NCBI RefSeq assembly: GCF_002929505.1
Contig: NZ_PJJL01000073.1
Location: 124,001-188,000 of the forward strand
Direction: 5' to 3'
DNA length: 64,000 bases
Source of the DNA: Cryobacterium sp. Y57
GTDB taxonomy: Bacteria; Actinomycetota; Actinomycetes; Actinomycetales; Microbacteriaceae
A program made the translations under genes and the position numbers. The stretch's first letter is position 1. Each line of letters begins with the position of its first letter. The notes beneath the pieces were generated by a model, which did not search any database, was not told the origin of the DNA, and saw only the letters and a program-made list of their open reading frames with translations. Below, piece by piece: positions 47,354-55,171 of this stretch.

Positions 47354-49399
47354 ATGACGCACTCCGGCCTCGTCGCACGGGTGCTGATCGAGTCCCCCCT
47401 GCCGCAACTGGACCACCTGTTCGATTACGGCGTCCCCACCGAACTGGTCGGTCAGGTTGCGGCGGGAATGCGCGTCAAGGTGCCCTTTCGGTCTGGCGGC
47501 CGTGTCGTCGACGCGTATGTGATCGAGGTGCTGGATCCGCGAGCCGCTCGGCCCCGGTCCGACTCGGAAACGGATGTCGCCTTCCGCGGCGCCCTGAGTC
47601 CGCTCGACTCGGTCGTATCCGCAGCCGTCGTGCTCACGCCCGACGTGTGGAAACTGGCGCGCCGGCTGGCGGATCGGGCTGCCGGCAACGCGAGTGACAT
47701 CATCCGACTCGCGGTGCCGCCGCGGCAGGTGCGCGTTGAAAAGGCCTGGTTGGCGGCGCAGGCCGTTCCTGCCGTTTCGCGCACGGGTACCGAACCGGCT
47801 GATCCTGCTCCGTCACCCGTAAGGATCGGCCTGGCCGCTCCCGCCTTCGTCGGCTACCCGACCGGACGGCTCGATAGTGTGATCATGGAGCACCACCGCG
47901 TCGCCGTCGCCGCTATCCCCGAACTCACGCAGCTGATCGACGGCAGCACGATCGGCCGTTGGGCTCAAACCCTGGCCGAACTCGCCGTCGCCACCGTCAG
48001 CGCAGGGCAGAGCGCCATTCTCTGCGTGCCCGACTTTCGTGATCAGGACCAGGTACAAGCCGCCCTGGCCCAGCTCGCCCCGACGCTGCCGCTCTGCCGG
48101 GTCGATGCCCGCCAGCCGAACCCCGACCGGTACCGCGCCTTTCTGGCCTGCCTCGAGCCCGCACCGCGCATCATCCTCGGAAACCGCTCGGCTGTCTACG
48201 CGCCCGCGCACGACCTCGGCCTCATCGCCGTCTGGGACGACGGCGATCCGCTCTACTCCGAACCGCTCAGCCCCTACGTCAATACCCGCGACGCGGCCCT
48301 GGTGCGCCAGCAAGACAGCGACTGCGCCCTCGTGCTGCTCGGCCACTCGCGCAGCGTCGAAACCCAGCGCCTGGTCGAGCTGGGGTACCTGACCGAGGTG
48401 AATCCGGCCGCCGATCGACACCCGCGCATCATCCCTACTGATTTTCAATCCGAACCCGACCAGCAGGCTCGCGCGGCCCGGATCCCGTCGGCAGCATGGC
48501 AGGCTGCGCGGGAGGCGCTCGTGCATGGGCCGGTACTGGTGCAGGTCGCGAGCCCGGGGTATGCCCCGATGCTCGCCTGCCAAAGCTGCAAGAAAGCCGC
48601 TCGGTGCACCCACTGCCAGGGGCCGCTCGGGCTGAAGTCAGCCTCGGCCGTGCCGTCTTGTCGGTGGTGCGGCGCCCTCGCCGCCGGGTGGACCTGCGCG
48701 CACTGCGAAGGCACCAAACTGCGTGTGGTGACGCTCGGCACCGGGCGCACCGCCGAAGAACTCGGCCGCGCCTTTCCCGGCGCGCGCGTCATCGTCGCCG
48801 ACGGCGAACATACGATTCAGACCCTTGGCGCCCAGCCGGCTCTCGTAATCGCCACCCGGGGCGCCGAACCGGTGCCGACCGGCGGGTACCGGGCCATCCT
48901 CATCCTCGACGGCGAGCGGATGCTTGCCCGCGAATCGCTGCGCGTCGCTGAGGACTGCCTGCGCTGGTGGGCCAACGCGGCCGCTCTTGCCGCGCCCGGC
49001 GCTCCCGTGTTGCTCGCCGGGGTCGGGGGCACCCTCGCCCGGGCACTCAATTCCTGGCGGCCAGACAACTTCGCCGCGAGCGAGCTCGCCGACCGTCGCC
49101 AGCTGCGGTTTCCGCCGGCCGTACGCGTGGCTTCGGTCACCGGCACCGCTGCAGACGTCGACGCTGCCCTCGCTGATCTCGTTGCGGTGGCCGGCCTGGA
49201 CATACTGGGCCCGGTCGACACCGACGCCCCCCTGGTGCGGGCGGTCGTCCGGTTCGGCTACGCCCGCGGCGATGAAGTGGCCCACGCGCTCAAGGCGGCG
49301 GTCGTGCGAAACGCCGCCACACGCCGCAAGTCGAAGTCGGGTTCGTTCCAACCGCCACCTACACTTAAAGTTCGATTCGACGACCCGGAGCTGCTCTAA
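47354..49399 (+). CDS. priA: Primosomal protein N' (PriA), helicase motifs degenerate
   Basis: Replication-restart protein, 681 residues. Zinc-binding cysteines are intact (CQSCKKAARCTHC near residue 416 and CRWCGALAAGWTCAHC near residue 436), and the N-terminal DNA-binding domain begins LVARVLIESPLPQLDHLFDY. The Walker A GxxGSGKT is absent, and the Walker B DEEH position reads WDDGDPLYSEP. PriA proteins of actinobacteria are known to lack a functional ATPase, so it probably acts as a structural primosome factor. It abuts fmt without a gap. Confidence 0.92.
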   Translation: MTHSGLVARVLIESPLPQLDHLFDYGVPTELVGQVAAGMRVKVPFRSGGRVVDAYVIEVLDPRAARPRSDSETDVAFRGALSPLDSVVSAAVVLTPDVWKLARRLADRAAGNASDIIRLAVPPRQVRVEKAWLAAQAVPAVSRTGTEPADPAPSPVRIGLAAPAFVGYPTGRLDSVIMEHHRVAVAAIPELTQLIDGSTIGRWAQTLAELAVATVSAGQSAILCVPDFRDQDQVQAALAQLAPTLPLCRVDARQPNPDRYRAFLACLEPAPRIILGNRSAVYAPAHDLGLIAVWDDGDPLYSEPLSPYVNTRDAALVRQQDSDCALVLLGHSRSVETQRLVELGYLTEVNPAADRHPRIIPTDFQSEPDQQARAARIPSAAWQAAREALVHGPVLVQVASPGYAPMLACQSCKKAARCTHCQGPLGLKSASAVPSCRWCGALAAGWTCAHCEGTKLRVVTLGTGRTAEELGRAFPGARVIVADGEHTIQTLGAQPALVIATRGAEPVPTGGYRAILILDGERMLARESLRVAEDCLRWWANAAALAAPGAPVLLAGVGGTLARALNSWRPDNFAASELADRRQLRFPPAVRVASVTGTAADVDAALADLVAVAGLDILGPVDTDAPLVRAVVRFGYARGDEVAHALKAAVVRNAATRRKSKSGSFQPPPTLKVRFDDPELL

Positions 49400-50317
49400 A
49401 TGAAACTCGTCTTTGCCGGCACGCCCGAGGTCGCGCTGCCCAGCCTCACGGCCCTGGCCAGCTCCGAGCACGAGATTGTCTCTGTGATCACTCGAGCGGA
49501 TGCTCCGCTCGGCCGCAAGCGCACCCTCACTCCGTCGCCGGTCGCGCAGGCCGCGATGGCCCAGGGCTACCCGGTACTGAAGACCAACCGACTCGACGCT
49601 GAGGCGACCGAGACCATCCGTGCCCGGCAACCCGATCTCGGTGTCATCGTCGCCTACGGCGGCATCGTGCGTGAGCCCCTGCTCTCCGTTCCCCGCCTCG
49701 GTTGGATCAACCTGCACTTCTCCCTCCTGCCGCGGTGGCGGGGAGCCTCCCCGGTGCAGCGCGCCGTCATCGCCGGTGATGAACGAACCGGCGCCGCAGT
49801 GTTCCAGCTGGTACCCGAACTCGACGCCGGTGCCGTTTTCGGAAGTTTCTCCCAACCCCTCGGCGCACATGCCACATCAGGAATACTTCTCGAGGAGCTC
49901 AGCCACAGCGGCGCCGCGCTGCTCCTGCGGGTCGTCTCTGAGCTCGCCGCCGGCACCGCCCTGGCCGTGGCGCAGACCGGCGAGGCGACCCTCGCGCCCA
50001 AACTGGTGCGAGACGATGCGCGGATCGTGTTCAGCCGACCAGCGGCATCCGTTTATAACCATATTCGCGGGGTGACCCCGGAGCCGGGTGCGTTCACGAC
50101 CGTGAACGGCGCCGAATTGAAACTCCTCGAGGTCGCTCCCAGCGTCGACCAACCCAACCTGCCTGCCGGAACTATTGTGCAGCGCGAAAAGATAGTGCTG
50201 ATTGGCACGCAGACCGAACCCCTGGTTCTGCTGCGCGTGCAACCGGCCGGAAAGACAGCGATGACAGCGAACGACTGGTGGCGCGGAGTGGCAGCAGAAT
50301 CGGTGACGGCGTCATGA
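49400..50317 (+). CDS. fmt: Methionyl-tRNA formyltransferase
   Basis: Formylates initiator Met-tRNA using 10-formyl-tetrahydrofolate. The 305-residue product shows LVFAGTPEVALPSL at the N-terminus, the folate/active-site INLHFSLLPRWRGASPVQRAV near residue 108 (canonical Asn-His-Ser present with Phe instead of Gly before Ser), and the C-terminal OB-like domain. The ATG follows the priA stop directly; its own stop overlaps rsmB (ATGA). Confidence 0.96.
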   Translation: MKLVFAGTPEVALPSLTALASSEHEIVSVITRADAPLGRKRTLTPSPVAQAAMAQGYPVLKTNRLDAEATETIRARQPDLGVIVAYGGIVREPLLSVPRLGWINLHFSLLPRWRGASPVQRAVIAGDERTGAAVFQLVPELDAGAVFGSFSQPLGAHATSGILLEELSHSGAALLLRVVSELAAGTALAVAQTGEATLAPKLVRDDARIVFSRPAASVYNHIRGVTPEPGAFTTVNGAELKLLEVAPSVDQPNLPAGTIVQREKIVLIGTQTEPLVLLRVQPAGKTAMTANDWWRGVAAESVTAS

Positions 50318-51828
50318 GTGACGACCGCCCAGGCTCGGCCCGTGGAGGCTCGGACCGTTCAAAATCGGACCGTGCTCACTCAAACCGTACCTACTCGGAC
50401 CGTGCGGCCGACTCGGTAGTGTCGGGCACTGTCCGGTCGCGCCCGGCCCCGGCCGACTTCGTGCAGCCGGCCCGACGTATCGCCTATGAGGTGATCGCGG
50501 CGGTGCGCGAATCCGACGCGTACGCGAACCTGCTGCTGCCGACGCGCATTCAACGCGCAGCCCTGAATACGGCGGATGCCGCCCTCGCGACCGAGCTCAC
50601 CTACGGAACCCTGCGCATGCAGGGGTTCTATGACCGTGTGATCGCCCTCGCCGCCAACAGACCGGTCAGCGCCATCGATCCGGGCATTCTCGATGTGCTG
50701 CGCCTTGGCACCCATCAGCTGCTGGCGACTCGTATCGCGACCCACGCCGCGGTCAACGAATCCGTCTCACTCGCCAAGCAGGTCGGTTCGCGCTCCGCGA
50801 CCGGTTTCACCAACGGCGTGCTGCGCACCATCTCTCGATCGAGCGCCGAGGAATGGCGTGACCGGGTGCTCGAAGGCGCGGTCAACGTCGATGACCGGCT
50901 CGCCGCCGAATATTCGCATCCCGCCTGGATCGTGCGGGCCTTTCGGCAGGCACTGCGTGCGGAAGGTCACGAAGACGAGCTGGCCGATCTGCTCGCAGCC
51001 GACAATATGGCGGCAAAGGTCAATATGGTCGCGTTGCCCGGCCTCGCCACCGACGAAGACCGCGAACGGCTGGGCCTCGCCGATGAATTCTCACCGGTGG
51101 GTTTTGTGTTGGACTCCGGAGACCCCTACCACCTCGTGACCGCGACAGCGGGTCGCATTCGGGTGCAGGATGAGGGATCGCAGATCGCCGCTCTGGCACT
51201 CAGCCGGGCCCGGCCGATCGTTGCGGGGGAGCGGTGGCTCGACCTCTGCGCCGGACCCGGTGGCAAGGCCGCCCTGCTCGCTTCCGAGGCACGCGCCGGG
51301 GGAGCCGAACTTGTAGCCAACGAGCTTGTTCCCGCCCGGGCGACCCTCGTGCGCACCGCCCTCGAGGCCCTTCCCGAGCCAGTTCCGGTGTGGGAAATCG
51401 ACGGCACCACCATCGGCCGAACGCACCCGGAAACCTTCGACCGTATTTTGCTCGACGCCCCCTGCACCGGCCTCGGCGCCCTTCGGCGCCGACCCGAGGC
51501 GCGTTGGCGCAAACAGCCCAAGGACGTCGCCGACCTCGCTGGCCTGCAGTCGGGACTCATCGAGGCGGCCTTGCTCGCGCTCAAGCCCGGCGGCATCCTC
51601 GCCTACGTCACCTGCTCCCCGCACACCGCCGAGACACGGGCAATTGTCGCCCTCGCTGTGCGCAATGCCGGCGGAACCGTGACGGCGCTCGACACTGCCG
51701 CCGTCGTGCAGTCATTCAGCGCGGCGAACCTTGACCTGCCCGCCGATACCGGGAGCGTGCAACTGTGGCCGCACCGCCACGGTACCGACGCCATGTTCAT
51801 CATTCTGCTGCAGCGCTCCGACGAGTAG
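50314..51828 (+). CDS. rsmB: 16S rRNA (cytosine-C5) methyltransferase RsmB-like
   Basis: A 504-residue SAM-dependent methyltransferase with an N-terminal NusB-like RNA-binding domain (about 48-185) and a C-terminal catalytic domain. The two catalytic cysteines are in DAPCTGLGALRRRPE near residue 390 and YVTCSPHTAET near residue 432; the SAM-binding WLDLCAGPGGKAAL is near residue 309. Residues 1-45 are a Ser/Asp/Arg-rich repeat (SDRSKSDRAH, SNRTYSDRAA) of no known function. It overlaps fmt by ATGA and is the last gene of the superoperon. Confidence 0.94.
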   Translation: MSDDRPGSARGGSDRSKSDRAHSNRTYSDRAADSVVSGTVRSRPAPADFVQPARRIAYEVIAAVRESDAYANLLLPTRIQRAALNTADAALATELTYGTLRMQGFYDRVIALAANRPVSAIDPGILDVLRLGTHQLLATRIATHAAVNESVSLAKQVGSRSATGFTNGVLRTISRSSAEEWRDRVLEGAVNVDDRLAAEYSHPAWIVRAFRQALRAEGHEDELADLLAADNMAAKVNMVALPGLATDEDRERLGLADEFSPVGFVLDSGDPYHLVTATAGRIRVQDEGSQIAALALSRARPIVAGERWLDLCAGPGGKAALLASEARAGGAELVANELVPARATLVRTALEALPEPVPVWEIDGTTIGRTHPETFDRILLDAPCTGLGALRRRPEARWRKQPKDVADLAGLQSGLIEAALLALKPGGILAYVTCSPHTAETRAIVALAVRNAGGTVTALDTAAVVQSFSAANLDLPADTGSVQLWPHRHGTDAMFIILLQRSDE

Positions 51829-51908
51829 GCGCACCGCCGCCCAGACCAGCGGATGCGCGCTCCCGAAACGGGTGCGCGGCACGCCCGTTACCGTAGCGGC
51901 TACCGAGA

Positions 51909-52142
51909 TCAGGCGCTGGGTCCCACCACCAGCAGATCTCCTACATCGCAGTCGAGCGCATCACAGATCGCCCGCAAGGTTGAATACCGGATGGCTCTGG
52001 CTCGGTCGTTCTTCAGCACCGACAGGTTGACGATGCTGACGCCCACGAGGGAGCTGAGCCGCGTCAGGGTCATGCCACGCTGCTCGAGGAGCTCGTCGAG
52101 CCGGCAATGAATACCGGAGTCCTCATCGGGAACCGCGGGCAT
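51909..52142 (-). CDS. XRE/Cro-CI family helix-turn-helix regulator
   Basis: A 77-residue protein that is nearly all HTH: LDELLEQRGMTLTRLSSLVGVS, then NLSVLKNDRARAIRYSTLRAICDALDCDVGDLL (recognition helix region NLSVLKN). It begins at ATG 52142, overlapping the DUF2975 stop by one base (TGATG), so the two are coupled. YozG-like regulators of this type are typically paired with DUF2975 proteins. It probably represses its own promoter; candidate operator repeats lie at 52975-52998. About 80 bp separate its end from rsmB. Confidence 0.9.
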   Translation of the reverse strand: MPAVPDEDSGIHCRLDELLEQRGMTLTRLSSLVGVSIVNLSVLKNDRARAIRYSTLRAICDALDCDVGDLLVVGPSA

Positions 52143-52912
52143 CAGACGAGCCCGTCGGAGTCTCTTTGCAACTTCTGCCCGTATCGAAATACCGCGGCTA
52201 CGGCGAACAGGGCCAGGCCCACCCAGATCGGCCAGAAATCCAGAGTCCATTCGTGGCCTGCCATCGGCAGCCCGATGACCTGACGAATATCAGTCCAGTC
52301 GATCTCGGCTGTGTCCAGACTCCACCCGGTTGCCCTGAGTACCTGAGAGGAGGCGAGGCCGCCCGCGACAGCATCACACACCTGCCAGCCAAGGCCGCCG
52401 ACGATGATCGAGGTCGCGGTCAGGTTGATGCCGCGGGTCAGCGCCGGACGGAACGGATCCAGCCTGATGATGCTCGTGCAGAGCATAACAACAACGACAG
52501 CGATCACAACGTTCGTCGCTCCCTGAAGCGCGTCGCCGGCTGCCAGCCAGACGCGGGTGGCAGTGTCCAGCCCTGCCACGGTCACCACAGCGTGGTCGAA
52601 CCCTCCACCCACAACGTCGGCGGTCGTCCCCGTGACCTCAACCGTGTTCGGCAGGCTGGGCCAGAATGGCTTGACGGGCAGCCGCACACTCACAGCGTCG
52701 CTGAGTAGCCGTTGCAGGGCATCGGCTACAGTTCTAAACACCGTCACCACCGCATAGAGGATCGCGATGATTCTGGTGGCCCGCACCGCCTTGGTGGGGC
52801 CGACATCGGTGCCCGGTCGAGATCCCGATCGACGTTCGATTACCACGACGGTCGCTATGGTGCCGAGCACGAGTAAGACGAGGAGAGCAGTCCACCAGGT
52901 TAGAGCCGCCAT
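52142..52912 (-). CDS. DUF2975 membrane protein
   Basis: A 256-residue membrane protein with four predicted helices: about 4-25 (WWTALLVLLVLGTIATVVVI), 46-64 (IIAILYAVVTVFRTVADAL), 132-155 (NVVIAVVVVMLCTSII) and 226-245 (FWPIWVGLALFAVAAVF). The topology and its partnership with a short XRE regulator fit DUF2975. Its role is unknown. No Shine-Dalgarno precedes the ATG; instead a 15-codon ORF ends as TGATG on its start, suggesting translational coupling. Confidence 0.85.
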   Translation of the reverse strand: MAALTWWTALLVLLVLGTIATVVVIERRSGSRPGTDVGPTKAVRATRIIAILYAVVTVFRTVADALQRLLSDAVSVRLPVKPFWPSLPNTVEVTGTTADVVGGGFDHAVVTVAGLDTATRVWLAAGDALQGATNVVIAVVVVMLCTSIIRLDPFRPALTRGINLTATSIIVGGLGWQVCDAVAGGLASSQVLRATGWSLDTAEIDWTDIRQVIGLPMAGHEWTLDFWPIWVGLALFAVAAVFRYGQKLQRDSDGLV

Positions 52913-52959
52913 CAGCGTGTCATTTCAGAGTTCTTCGTGTCGTGTTGAATCAGCATCAT
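52912..52959 (-). CDS. 15-codon ORF coupled to the DUF2975 start
   Basis: Minus-strand ATG at 52959 opens MMLIQHDTKNSEMTR, whose TGA (52914-52912) overlaps the DUF2975 ATG at 52912. An AAGGG Shine-Dalgarno lies 6 bases upstream of it, while DUF2975 itself has none. The arrangement suggests initiation on this short frame and reinitiation on DUF2975. The peptide has no known homologue; the call rests on signals, not conservation. Confidence 0.45.
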   Translation of the reverse strand: MMLIQHDTKNSEMTR

Positions 52960-52974
52960 GCTGGACCCTTACAC

Positions 52975-52998
52975 CATAACGTTTGTCGATACATAACG
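52975..52998 (-). promoter_or_regulatory. Direct repeats upstream of the DUF2975-XRE operon
   Basis: CATAACG occurs at 52975-52981 and again at 52992-52998 (17 bp apart, about one and a half turns), with a TATCG...TATCGA repeat between. They lie 16-40 bases upstream of the 15-codon ORF in an AT-rich stretch and are well placed for autoregulation by the XRE protein or for the promoter. Confidence 0.4.
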
Positions 52999-53225
52999 AT
53001 AAACGCTAACACGATTTAGACAGCGCGAAATGCGCCCCGAGCGATGACCAAGCATGCTGCCCAGTGTCGAGCAGTGGTGGCGCTCGGAGCGCCGCGCGGC
53101 AGCGCGAGGAACTTTATGCTCGCCGTCTCCTTGTTTCTGCCTGTGCATAGCTTCTGGTACTTTCGAAAATTTGGTCGATAACTCGCACTAAGGCCGGGTC
53201 GGGGAGGTTTTTTCTTTGAGCAAGT
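52999..53225. other. Gene-free AT-richer segment
   Basis: No supported gene is seen here; a 71-codon minus-strand frame lacks a start signal and recognisable features. The base composition is visibly lower in GC than the rest of the window. The 10-mer AGGTTTTTTC occurs at 53205-53214 and again at 53240-53249. The segment leads into the integrase relic and probably marks an old insertion. Confidence 0.5.
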
Positions 53226-53571
53226 TTGCACTCAATTTCAGGTTTTTTCATAATGCACCGGACGGGTCTGCGCCGCGGTGAGGCCCCGGCGCACGGGCGG
53301 ACCTGCCGATATCGACAATGCTGTGCTGCTCTGCAACGCCGGGCGTGTGAGTATCGAGACCTCTGGCTCGGACATCACCATGCGAGACGGCCGGCCCGGG
53401 GTCTGCGGCCCCTTGTGTTCGACCCCACCCAAACCTGGCGCGCCGCCGGCCAAAACCGCGCCGCCACCCCTGCCGAAAAACCCAAGTGGGAAAAGTAGGC
53501 GCCCGCCCCACGTGTACGACGCCGAGACCGCGCCACGTCGTGCACGTAGAGGTGTCGGCAAGATCGACTAG
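53226..53571 (+). pseudogene. Probable frameshifted tyrosine-recombinase (integrase) relic
   Basis: In one frame FIMHRTGLRRGEAPAHGRT (53247 onward) resembles the LxxxTGLRRGEALxLRW core of phage-type tyrosine recombinases. After a shift equivalent to about 4 inserted bases near 53310, a second frame continues DIDNAVLLCNAGRVSIETSG, SDITMRDGRPG and PPKPG, where recombinases have DIDLDxAVLTV..., a KT-type segment and so on. The catalytic Arg is retained in the first piece; the His-x-x-Arg and Tyr are not found. The call is by motif resemblance only, so confidence is limited. Confidence 0.4.
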
Positions 53572-53637
53572 CGCGGATGTAGATTGTGGCGCCTCGACCA
53601 CGGTGAGTGCCGCTTGCACGAGCGCATTCCGTAACTG

Positions 53638-54078
53638 CTACCTGGCGGTTGACCGGATCGATCGCGTGCGGCGTTGTGGAATGAGCCTGTCGCAGACCAG
53701 GACGGCTGACACCCCCACGGCATAGGCGAGGAGATCCACCGGCGCAAACGTCGTGCCGAGAATGAGTCTGGCCGGCGGAAAGACATCGGCCAGGGCAGCC
53801 GGCCCTGGGGATAGTTGGGTTGCCTCGATCGTCACGCAAACCAAGTAGGCGACCGTTGCACTGACCTGAGGTCGAAAGCGTGGAACGATGAACGAAACGG
53901 CCAGGTAGGTCAGCACCGCGTACAGAGCGTCGGCAGCGAAATCACCGACCGGTCCATTGTTGGTGAAATGAATTGTCAACCCCATGCCCGTGATGACAGC
54001 GCCGGAAGCCAGGAGGCTCCGTCTGCTCCTCGACGCGGGTCTCGTCCCACGCGAATACGGGGATTCCGAGCGTTCCAT
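53638..54078 (-). CDS. DUF2809 family membrane protein
   Basis: A 146-residue protein with a basic N-terminus (RGTRPASRSRRSLL) and about four hydrophobic helices, with the DUF2809 pattern GDFAADALYAVLTYLAVSF (key GDxxGDALY-like), VTIEATQLS and LGTTFAPVDLLAYAVGV. Function unknown. The ATG at 54078 follows a TATCCT box by 6 bases with no spaced Shine-Dalgarno, so the transcript is probably leaderless. The open frame extends antisense through rpe but that part is not protein-like. It diverges from rpe across 78 bp. Confidence 0.82.
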   Translation of the reverse strand: MERSESPYSRGTRPASRSRRSLLASGAVITGMGLTIHFTNNGPVGDFAADALYAVLTYLAVSFIVPRFRPQVSATVAYLVCVTIEATQLSPGPAALADVFPPARLILGTTFAPVDLLAYAVGVSAVLVCDRLIPQRRTRSIRSTAR

Positions 54079-54092
54079 CCCTTGAGGATAGG

Positions 54093-54114
54093 GGACCGTC
54101 CCGCGGCACGGTCC
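54093..54114. promoter_or_regulatory. Inverted repeat between DUF2809 and rpe
   Basis: GGACCGT (54093-54099) and ACGGTCC (54108-54114) form a perfect 7-bp inverted repeat with an 8-bp GC spacer, in the short divergent gap. It could be an operator for one or both genes. Its upstream arm borders the TATCCT box (54084-54089 complement) of the DUF2809 gene. Confidence 0.4.
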
Positions 54115-54144
54115 TGGGGCAACCGTGTGCCGCGCTGGGCTCGA

Positions 54145-54150
54145 TAAACT
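54145..54150 (+). promoter_or_regulatory. -10 box for leaderless rpe
   Basis: TAAACT ends 6 bases before the rpe ATG (54157), the same spacing as at pdxS, aroQ and rarA. No Shine-Dalgarno is seen, which fits leaderless initiation at the head of the rpe-his-trp run. Confidence 0.45.
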
Positions 54151-54156
54151 GAGCGG

Positions 54157-54840
54157 ATGGCTAACCGCATCAATCCGAGCATTCTCGCCGCCGATTTCGT
54201 CAATATTGAGAGCGAGCTGGGTCGCATCCGCTCCGCCGACCTCGTGCACGTCGACATCATGGACAATCACTTCGTTCCAAACCTCACCTTCGGGCTGGGA
54301 ATGGTCGAACGCTTGCAGCAGGTATCGCCGCTGCCGCTGGACATCCACTTGATGATCGACGATCCCGAGCGGTGGGCGCCCGGCTACGCCGAGGCCGGGG
54401 CCTACTCGGTCACCTTCCACGCCGAGGCCACGACCGAGCCCGTCGCTTTGGCCCGTAGCCTGCGACAGATCGGCGCGCGCGCCGGCATCGCTCTGAAACC
54501 GGGCACCGATGTCGCACCATATCTCGAACTGCTTTCCGAATTCGACCAGGTGCTGGTGATGACTGTAGAACCCGGATTCGGCGGCCAGAGCTTCATGGAA
54601 TCGACCATGCCGAAGCTGGTTCAGTTGCGCACAGCAGTACAAAAGACCGGCCTCGACGTCTGGTTGCAGGTGGACGGCGGCATTACCGCACAGACTATCG
54701 AGATCGCAGCCATGGCCGGCGCCGACACCTTCGTGGCAGGTTCCAGCGTGTTCGGGGCCGAGAATCCGGCCGCCCAGATCGGCCTGCTGCGGGAGCGCGC
54801 GGCCAGCCACCGGCACGGGGCGGGTAACCTAGAGCTGTGA
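54157..54840 (+). CDS. rpe: Ribulose-phosphate 3-epimerase
   Basis: Interconverts ribulose 5-phosphate and xylulose 5-phosphate. The 227-residue product shows [14 protein letters not shown] at the N-terminus, the metal-binding [17 protein letters not shown] near residue 31, [12 protein letters not shown] near residue 68, [13 protein letters not shown] near residue 135, and DGGITAQT with [12 protein letters not shown] at the phosphate site. Its stop overlaps the GTG start of hisE. Confidence 0.97.
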   Translation: MANRINPSILAADFVNIESELGRIRSADLVHVDIMDNHFVPNLTFGLGMVERLQQVSPLPLDIHLMIDDPERWAPGYAEAGAYSVTFHAEATTEPVALARSLRQIGARAGIALKPGTDVAPYLELLSEFDQVLVMTVEPGFGGQSFMESTMPKLVQLRTAVQKTGLDVWLQVDGGITAQTIEIAAMAGADTFVAGSSVFGAENPAAQIGLLRERAASHRHGAGNLEL

Positions 54841-55100
54841 AAACATTCGATGACCTTTTCGTAGAACTGAGCGACAAGGCCGCCACTCGTCCAGAGGGCT
54901 CCGGTACCGTGCGCGAACTCGACGCCGGCGTGCACGCCATCGGCAAGAAAATTGTTGAGGAAGCCGCCGAAGTCTGGATGGCCGCCGAGTTTCAAAGCGA
55001 CGACGAAACCTCCGCGGAAATCTCCCAGCTGCTCTACCACCTGCAGGTCATGATGATCGCCAAGGGCCTCTCTCCGGCCGATATCTACCGACATTTGTGA
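54837..55100 (+). CDS. hisE: Phosphoribosyl-ATP diphosphatase
   Basis: Second step of histidine synthesis. The 87-residue product has the MazG-like core [21 protein letters not shown] near residue 30 (key KKxxEExxE acidic set) and [14 protein letters not shown]. It starts with GTG overlapping the rpe stop. A CCAGCG/CGCTGG stem (55107-55123) follows in the 71-bp gap before hisG. Confidence 0.95.
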   Translation: MKTFDDLFVELSDKAATRPEGSGTVRELDAGVHAIGKKIVEEAAEVWMAAEFQSDDETSAEISQLLYHLQVMMIAKGLSPADIYRHL

Positions 55101-55171
55101 TCCGCACCAGCGTGCGCCGCTGGCTCGTATTCACCAAATAGTCGTGTGAAAAAAACCAAGAGAGTATCCCT

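Noticed and set aside
53016-53231. Minus-strand 71-codon frame in the islet
   Set aside because: No start signals, no recognisable features, AT-rich background; treated as non-coding.
53638-54816. Long 392-codon version of the DUF2809 gene
   Set aside because: The upstream part is antisense to rpe; the family N-terminus and the -10 box support the ATG at 54078.
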